Part shown: positions 6,358-9,947 of the stretch, in pieces
Numbering within the stretch: the first letter of the stretch is position 1
How the letters are laid out: each line of letters begins with the position of its first letter
Source of the DNA: an uncultured archaeon A07HN63
Lineage (GTDB): Archaea; Halobacteriota; Halobacteria; Halobacteriales; Haloferacaceae
Length of the DNA: 9,947 nt
Direction of reading: 5' to 3'
NCBI GenBank assembly: GCA_000496215.1
Contig: KI543216.1
Span: 21,691 to 31,637 of the forward strand
Program-made: the position numbers and the translations under genes
Notes under the pieces: model-generated
What the model was told of the DNA's origin: nothing
The model's input: only the letters and a program-made list of their open reading frames with translations
Databases searched by the model: none

Positions 6358-6376
6358 GCGGCCGCGACGTTTTTTC
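6358..6376 (+). promoter_or_regulatory. GC palindrome plus T-run before the split-barrel gene (TATA-like, possible sufU terminator)
   Basis: The perfect palindrome CGCGGCCGCG (6358-6367) is followed by ACG and then six Ts (6370-6375). The T-run is centred about 26 bases before the ATG at 6399, as expected for a TATA box of a leaderless gene. The hairpin plus T-run also resembles a terminator for sufU, whose stop is at 6329. One short element may serve both purposes. Confidence 0.4.
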
Positions 6377-6398
6377 AGGTGCCGCCCCATGCGCGTGT

Positions 6399-6854
6399 AT
6401 GGATCGCCTGACCGGCGCGTGGGATACCGACGAAACCGAGGCCTTCCTTGATTCCGTAACCGTCCCGCTTCGCCTCTCCTGTCACGCATCCAGCGAATCG
6501 CTGTGGATGCTCTCGCTGTGGTATCTGTACCGCGAGGACGCGTTCTGGTGTGCGACCAGCGCGACCGCCGATGTCGTCGACTACCTCGGCGACACCGACC
6601 ACGTTGCCTTCGAGATATCGACCAACGAGCCGCCGTACAGGGGCGTTCGCGGCAACGGCACGGCAAGCGTCGAGCCCGACCCGGAGAAAGCACTGCTGCG
6701 GGAGCTACTGGAGCGATATCTCGGCGGCACCGACTCGGCGCTCGCCGAGCGACTGCTGTCGCCCGAGCGCGACGAGGTGACGATCAGCATCGACCCCAAC
6801 CGGCTGTACACGTGGGATTTCAGCGACCGGATGGCCGACGTGACGCCGGAATAG
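6399..6854 (+). CDS. Pyridoxamine 5'-phosphate oxidase-like FMN split-barrel protein
   Basis: A 151-residue protein matching the small flavin-binding split-barrel (PPOX-like) group. The pattern is a first strand pair VPLRLSCHASSESLWMLSLW (residues 22-41), then LYREDAFWCATSATADVVDYL (43-63), a central strand HVAFEISTNEPPYRGVRGNG (68-87) leading to TASVE, and a C-terminal strand VTISIDPNRLYTWDFSDRM. This order is usual for F420/FMN-binding split-barrel proteins. Such proteins reduce or oxidise small molecules with bound flavin; the substrate is not evident, and I do not claim a role in vitamin B6 synthesis. The start at ATG 6399 is supported by the T-run about 26 bases upstream. It ends 14 bases before the convergent tgtA stop. 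It follows sufU on the same strand but appears to have its own promoter. Confidence 0.8.
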   Translation: MDRLTGAWDTDETEAFLDSVTVPLRLSCHASSESLWMLSLWYLYREDAFWCATSATADVVDYLGDTDHVAFEISTNEPPYRGVRGNGTASVEPDPEKALLRELLERYLGGTDSALAERLLSPERDEVTISIDPNRLYTWDFSDRMADVTPE

Positions 6855-6868
6855 TCGGGAGACGACTG

Positions 6869-8350
6869 TTACTCGTTTATTTCCTGTAGTGATTCGACTG
6901 TCACCGGCTCCGGAACGCGATCAATCGCATCCTGATGCCAGTCGTCAACAGCGAGCGTAAATGCGGTTTCGGGGTTGGCGTCGACGAGTGCTCTGACACC
7001 ATCTGCGGCCGCCAGCTGGCCAGCACGGTCGGAGCGGTCTGGAACGGCGGCAGTGAAGGGATAACTGTCCGAAAGCTCCCGCGGGAACGGGCCGAACGGT
7101 GGAACGACGCGCCACGCCGCATCGTAGGTGTCGCCGTCGGGCGCACCGCCTTCTGTCAGCAGCACTGTCTCGGGCACCGCCAGCCGGTCGAGTCGTTCGT
7201 GGTGCCGCAGGACCTCCGGGCGGCGCGCGCTCTCGGCGGAGGTGTGGAAGAACGTCCCCTTCGAGACGGGGTCCTCGCGTTCGAGCTGGTCGGCGTGATC
7301 CAGCAGCGCGCGGTACCCGTCGTACATCGCCGGATGGCCGCGGGCGCGGCGGTCGACGAGTTCGAGGAGATCACCACCCCGGATCGCCTGCTTGATCCGG
7401 CGGATCTCCTCGAAGGTGACGTGGAGGTTGTGCTCGGCGAGCAGCCGTGTTCGAGTGTCGTCGTCTTCGCTCCGCAGATCGGCGGGCGTCTGCTCGCTGC
7501 AGATCGGGCACGAACAGGGGAAGTAGTCGAGATCCTCGAGCTGTTGGGTGCCGGAAACGGTGAGATACCGGCCGGCACGGGCGTACAGCGCGTAGGCGGC
7601 CGAATCGAAGAGGTCACAGCCGAGCGCGACGGCCAAGGCGAGCATCATCGGGTGGCCTGCGCCGAAGAGATGCACCGGGCAGTCCGCGCCGAGGCCGCGT
7701 TTCGCGGCGGCGACGGCGGTCACCATCTCGTCGTAGCGGTAGCCGTTCATCAGCGGGACGACCGCGCCGACCGGGAACACGTCGAGATCGGTGCCAGCCG
7801 CGTGAGTGGCCGCGTGCTGGCGGAGATCGGGATACGTCGAACCCTGTACCGGCGCGTTCAGGAGCATCTCGCCAACGTCGATGGCCTCGGCGTCGGCGAT
7901 GGCTTGCTGTGTGGTTTCCAGTTCGCGTTCGGCCTGCTCGCGGGGCACGTCCGGCGGCGTCGGGATGTCGACCGGCGTCCCGATATCCGAACCGACGGCG
8001 TGCTGGAACTCGATGATCTCCTCGGTCGTCACGTCGACATCGCTGTATTCGGAGAGTTGGAAGGAGCCCGAATCGGTCATGATCGCGCCGTCGAACCCCA
8101 GCATCTCGTGGAGGCCCGACTCGAGTGCCTGCTCGCGGAGCGCGTCGGTCTCGCGGATGATATAGGAGTTCGTGATCAGCATCTCGACGCCGAACTCGGC
8201 TTCGAGGCGCGCGGGCTCGATAGTGAGCCGGTTGGGGTTGATGACCGGCATGAGCGCGGGCGTCTCGACGGTGCGGTCGGCCCGCGGGACATCGAGCCGG
8301 CCGATCCGCCCGGCGGCGTCGGCGTCCCGGATCTCGAAGTGGTCACGCAT
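6869..8350 (-). CDS. tgtA: Archaeosine tRNA-guanine transglycosylase (ArcTGT)
   Basis: A 493-residue enzyme that replaces guanine 15 in the D-loop of archaeal tRNAs with preQ0, later converted to archaeosine. The N-terminal TIM-barrel catalytic domain has TDSGSFQ at 92-98, with D93 as the conserved base-recognition/catalytic Asp. NAPVQGSTYPDLR is near 165-177, GAVVPLMNGYRYDEM near 195-209, and DLFDSAAYALYA at 246-257, where D249 is the expected covalent nucleophile. The zinc site is C279, C281 and C284 in PCSCPICS, with a histidine ligand in HNLH (307-310). About 180 further residues form the C-terminal region; the length is normal for haloarchaeal TgtA, which is shorter than PUA-bearing relatives. 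D249 and the zinc site argue for TgtA rather than the paralogous amidotransferase ArcS. ATG 8350 is the only sensible start. The NUDIX gene ends 70 bases upstream on the same strand. mptA, earlier in the pathway, is about 5 kb away. Confidence 0.96.
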   Translation of the reverse strand: MRDHFEIRDADAAGRIGRLDVPRADRTVETPALMPVINPNRLTIEPARLEAEFGVEMLITNSYIIRETDALREQALESGLHEMLGFDGAIMTDSGSFQLSEYSDVDVTTEEIIEFQHAVGSDIGTPVDIPTPPDVPREQAERELETTQQAIADAEAIDVGEMLLNAPVQGSTYPDLRQHAATHAAGTDLDVFPVGAVVPLMNGYRYDEMVTAVAAAKRGLGADCPVHLFGAGHPMMLALAVALGCDLFDSAAYALYARAGRYLTVSGTQQLEDLDYFPCSCPICSEQTPADLRSEDDDTRTRLLAEHNLHVTFEEIRRIKQAIRGGDLLELVDRRARGHPAMYDGYRALLDHADQLEREDPVSKGTFFHTSAESARRPEVLRHHERLDRLAVPETVLLTEGGAPDGDTYDAAWRVVPPFGPFPRELSDSYPFTAAVPDRSDRAGQLAAADGVRALVDANPETAFTLAVDDWHQDAIDRVPEPVTVESLQEINE

Positions 8351-8372
8351 TGCTCGTCGCTACCGTGGGCTG

Positions 8373-8380
8373 ATCGGTAA
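8373..8380 (-). promoter_or_regulatory. Weak TATA-like element of tgtA
   Basis: The minus strand reads CCTTACCG, 23-30 bases before the ATG at 8350, in the 70-base spacer after the NUDIX gene. The composition is a poor TATA match, so tgtA might also be reached by read-through from the NUDIX gene. Confidence 0.3.
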
Positions 8381-8420
8381 GGATTGCGTTCGGTCGTGGC
8401 TGCAGGGATCGTCGCTGGCG

Positions 8421-8966
8421 TTACCGCTGTGTCATCTCATACTGCAGCAGTGTGAGAGCCGACCGGCCGTCGTTCAAATCGTCGCTGACAATACTGTCGA
8501 GAACGTCGTCATAGTCGGCTACATCGACCCGGATGCTCTCGTTGTCGTCGAGTTGCTGGTCGGCGGTCGGCTCGCAGTCGTAGGCGACAACGTGGTGATG
8601 GATCGAGTTGGCGATCCCATTCGAGGGTTCAGCCGTCAGCAGATGCTCGATCCGGCCGGCCTCGTAGCCGGTTTCCTCCCGGAGTTCGCGGTGAGCGGCG
8701 GCAACGCGATCCTCACCGCGCTCCATCGAGCCGGCCGGCAGCCCGCGGTTGACGCGGCCGACAGCCTGTCGCCACTCCTCGATAACGACGACCTCGCCAT
8801 CGGGCGTCAGTGGGAGAACGACGACCGCCGGCGACTCGTCGACGTAATGGTAGTCGGTTTCGGTGCCGTCGGGGAGTTCGACATCGTCGCGTCGCACGTC
8901 GAAGCCCGGACAGGTGTAGTCGCGTTCGGTGTCGAGTGTCTCCCATCGGAGAGGGTCATCGGCCAT
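8421..8966 (-). CDS. NUDIX hydrolase, ADP-ribose-pyrophosphatase-like
   Basis: A 181-residue hydrolase that cleaves a nucleoside diphosphate linked to another moiety. The full Nudix box (G-x5-E-x7-REUxEExGU) is present at residues 79-101: G79, E85, then RELREETGY at 93-101, with E97 and E98 as Mg2+ ligands. The preceding strands PAVVVLPLTPDGEVVVIEEW with RQAVG, then LPAG just before the box, are the pattern of ADP-ribose/ADP-sugar pyrophosphatases. The exact substrate cannot be read from sequence. The N-terminal part (ETLDTERDYTCPGFDVRRD) fits the short beta domain that pairs subunits in that group. ATG 8966 was chosen over the open frame to 9041 because the extra part crosses the promoter. 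A TATA-like TTTAGC is placed correctly upstream. It is divergent from the universal stress gene and 70 bases ahead of tgtA. Confidence 0.92.
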   Translation of the reverse strand: MADDPLRWETLDTERDYTCPGFDVRRDDVELPDGTETDYHYVDESPAVVVLPLTPDGEVVVIEEWRQAVGRVNRGLPAGSMERGEDRVAAAHRELREETGYEAGRIEHLLTAEPSNGIANSIHHHVVAYDCEPTADQQLDDNESIRVDVADYDDVLDSIVSDDLNDGRSALTLLQYEMTQR

Positions 8967-8988
8967 ACCAGACAGTGGGGGAGTGATT

Positions 8989-8996
8989 GCTAAACA
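8989..8996 (-). promoter_or_regulatory. TATA-like element of the NUDIX gene
   Basis: The minus strand reads TGTTTAGC, centred about 26 bases before the ATG at 8966, consistent with a leaderless transcript. It is the only AT-rich patch in this part of the divergent spacer. Confidence 0.5.
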
Positions 8997-9047
8997 GCAC
9001 CGATCCGCGGCACCGCTATCGCTGCCGGCGGACAGACGCATTCGTTC

Positions 9048-9060
9048 CCGACAGTGTCGG
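9048..9060. promoter_or_regulatory. Operator-like palindrome between the NUDIX and universal stress genes
   Basis: CCGACA-G-TGTCGG is a perfect 6-base inverted repeat around a single central base. It lies in the 154-base divergent spacer, 61-73 bases before the universal stress ATG and about 82-94 before the NUDIX ATG. That puts it upstream of both TATA-like elements, a usual position for an activator or shared regulator. No bound factor can be named. Confidence 0.3.
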
Positions 9061-9090
9061 TAGTGGTCGGTGTCGATATCGTCAGTAAGC

Positions 9091-9097
9091 GTTTACC
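9091..9097 (+). promoter_or_regulatory. TATA-like element of the universal stress gene
   Basis: GTTTACC, preceded by AGTAAGC, is centred about 27 bases before the ATG at 9121. The purine-rich stretch before it could serve as the BRE. This is one of the better promoter matches in the window and supports the 9121 start. Confidence 0.55.
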
Positions 9098-9120
9098 CGC
9101 CCAGCGACATCCGGATAGCC

Positions 9121-9516
9121 ATGACAACGTTCGTCGTTGCGACCGATTCCGTCCACACGAGCGCGGCACTCTGTGACTACCTCGTTGACCGCGTTGACCA
9201 GAGCGATACCGTCCACGCGATCAACTCGATTCACGACGAGGACAGCGACGCGATCCGCGACGGACAGGACGCGCTCAACGCGGTCGCCTCGCGGCTGACC
9301 GCCGTGACGAGCGTCGAAACCGAGCAGTTCACCCGTGGCAACGTCCCCGCCGAGGACATCCTCTCCTATTCGGAGGCAATCGACGCCGACGAGATCGTCA
9401 TCGGTGTCCGAAAGCCAAGTCCGACGAGCAAGGCCGCCATCGGGAGCGTCACCGAGCAGGTGTTGCTCCACTCCGACCGCCCGATGGCGGTCGTCCCGCG
9501 GGAGACACACCGCTGA
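9121..9516 (+). CDS. Universal stress protein (UspA family), single domain
   Basis: A 131-residue cytoplasmic protein with the UspA alpha/beta fold. It has the N-terminal strand TTFVVATDSVHTSAAL, where D9 occupies the usual adenine-pocket position, and then a long helix. A central strand DEIVIGVRKPSPTSKAAIGS leads to VTEQVLLHSDRPMAVVP at the C-terminus. The ATP-loop pattern G-2x-G-9x-G-S/T is nearly kept: G95, G108 and S109 are present, but the middle glycine is K98. The length is slightly below the family's usual 140-150 residues. Family members help cells survive stress and often dimerise; the specific role here is unknown. The frame is open from 9070, but the TATA-like GTTTACC sits correctly for ATG 9121. 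It is divergent from the NUDIX gene, and pyrF follows 86 bases later with its own promoter signal. Confidence 0.88.
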   Translation: MTTFVVATDSVHTSAALCDYLVDRVDQSDTVHAINSIHDEDSDAIRDGQDALNAVASRLTAVTSVETEQFTRGNVPAEDILSYSEAIDADEIVIGVRKPSPTSKAAIGSVTEQVLLHSDRPMAVVPRETHR

Positions 9517-9572
9517 ACCGAACGGGTGAGCCGGCCCGCGACGAATCGGAATCGGCGGCGACAGGAAAGACG

Positions 9573-9579
9573 CTTTAGG
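9573..9579 (+). promoter_or_regulatory. TATA-like element of pyrF
   Basis: CTTTAGG is centred about 27 bases before the ATG at 9603, in an otherwise GC-rich spacer, consistent with a leaderless pyrF transcript independent of the universal stress gene. Confidence 0.5.
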
Positions 9580-9602
9580 AGTCGGCCGCGAGGCTCCGGC
9601 AA

Positions 9603-9947
9603 ATGGCCACTGCGTTCTTCGACCGCCTTGCTGACCGCATCGCCAGCGTCGATAGCGTCGTCTCGGTCGGCCTCGACTCCCAGCTGGATCGGCTCCCCGA
9701 GCACCTGCAGGATCACGACCTCCCGCAGTGGGCGTTCAACCGCCGGATCATCGACGCCACCCACGAGCATGCAGCCTGCTACAAACCGAACGCCGCCTTC
9801 TACGAGTCGGCTGACGGCTGGCGGGCGCTCCGGGAAACCATCGCCTACGCTCACGGGAAGGATGTGCCTGTGCTGCTGGACGCCAAGCGCGCCGACATCG
9901 GGAACACGACGCGACAGTACGCCGACATTCTCGACGAGGTCGACGCG
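9603..9947 (+). CDS. pyrF: Orotidine 5'-phosphate decarboxylase, type 2 (3' end outside window)
   Basis: The first 115 residues of an enzyme that decarboxylates orotidine monophosphate to UMP, the last step of de novo pyrimidine synthesis. The frame begins at ATG 9603 and stays open to the window edge. Diagnostic motifs are VVSVGLDSQLDRLP near residues 19-32, with the substrate-binding Asp of the first strand, then CYKPNAAFYES near 60-70, and the catalytic VLLDAKRADIGNT near 90-102, which holds the Asp-Lys-Asp charged array of the family. The CYKPNAAFYE and DAKRADIGNT wording and the extended N-terminus fit the longer type-2 PyrF (about 270 residues) rather than the short bacterial type 1. 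A little over half of the protein should therefore lie beyond the window. A TATA-like CTTTAGG supports the start. Confidence 0.93.
   Translation, partial: MATAFFDRLADRIASVDSVVSVGLDSQLDRLPEHLQDHDLPQWAFNRRIIDATHEHAACYKPNAAFYESADGWRALRETIAYAHGKDVPVLLDAKRADIGNTTRQYADILDEVDA

Noticed and set aside
6935..8380. 481-codon plus-strand open frame opposite tgtA
   Set aside because: tgtA on the other strand has all catalytic and zinc residues; the plus-strand product has no recognisable motif.
9074..9081. CGATATCG palindrome upstream of the universal stress gene
   Set aside because: Eight bases is short for a GC-rich archaeal sequence rich in GATC/CGAT words, and it is not positioned as a core promoter element.
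1..9947. tRNA, rRNA, CRISPR array, insertion sequence or prophage
   Set aside because: No cloverleaf-like sequence, spaced direct repeats, transposase motifs or phage genes were seen; nearly all of the DNA is explained by recognisable or plausible protein genes.

Overview
The window looks like chromosomal DNA from a halophilic archaeon (class Halobacteria). The predicted proteins are GC-rich and strongly acidic. Most genes have an AT-rich TATA-like element 24-30 bases before the start codon, with little or no room for a 5' leader. The gene content is also typically haloarchaeal: archaeosine genes mptA and tgtA, a TrmB-type regulator, a type-2 pyrF, and two families that appear restricted to haloarchaea. 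No rRNA, tRNA, mobile element, CRISPR array or phage gene was seen. Genes are tightly packed and no gene-free stretch exceeds about 155 bases.

Layout. A 5'-truncated unrecognised gene (1-318, +) is followed by a TrmB-family regulator (360-1184, +). That regulator converges, with only 8 bases between, on a run of four minus-strand genes. Read in their own direction these are an FAD/NAD(P)-dependent oxidoreductase (5049 down to about 3810), a small DUF7124-like protein (3722-3309), a sodium/calcium-type exchanger (3243-2206) and the GTP cyclohydrolase mptA (2128-1193). The oxidoreductase is divergent from a plus-strand run: a DUF6149-like protein (5199-5831), a SufU/NifU-type Fe-S scaffold (5901-6329) and a small FMN split-barrel protein (6399-6854). 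That run converges, with 14 bases between, on tgtA (8350-6869, -). tgtA has a NUDIX hydrolase (8966-8421, -) upstream. The NUDIX gene is divergent from a universal stress protein (9121-9516, +), which is followed by pyrF (9603 onward, +), cut by the window end.

How the genes relate. The clearest functional link is tRNA archaeosine synthesis. MptA opens the pterin/7-deazaguanine branch from GTP. TgtA inserts the finished preQ0 base into tRNA at position 15. The two genes lie about 5 kb apart and both read leftward, but they are not in one operon. The rest are mostly single-gene housekeeping units with their own promoters: Fe-S scaffold, redox enzymes, cation exchange, nucleotide clean-up, UMP synthesis and stress response.

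The most notable irregularity is a probable one-base frameshift at the 3' end of the oxidoreductase gene. The open frame there runs on through the promoter and start of the next gene, while the natural-looking end (…APPQEQ, stop) lies in a neighbouring frame. I found no convincing new biological system. The remaining points of interest are operator-like palindromes in both divergent intergenic regions, an exchanger with NCKX-like signatures, and a SufU-type scaffold lacking the usual SufU insert.
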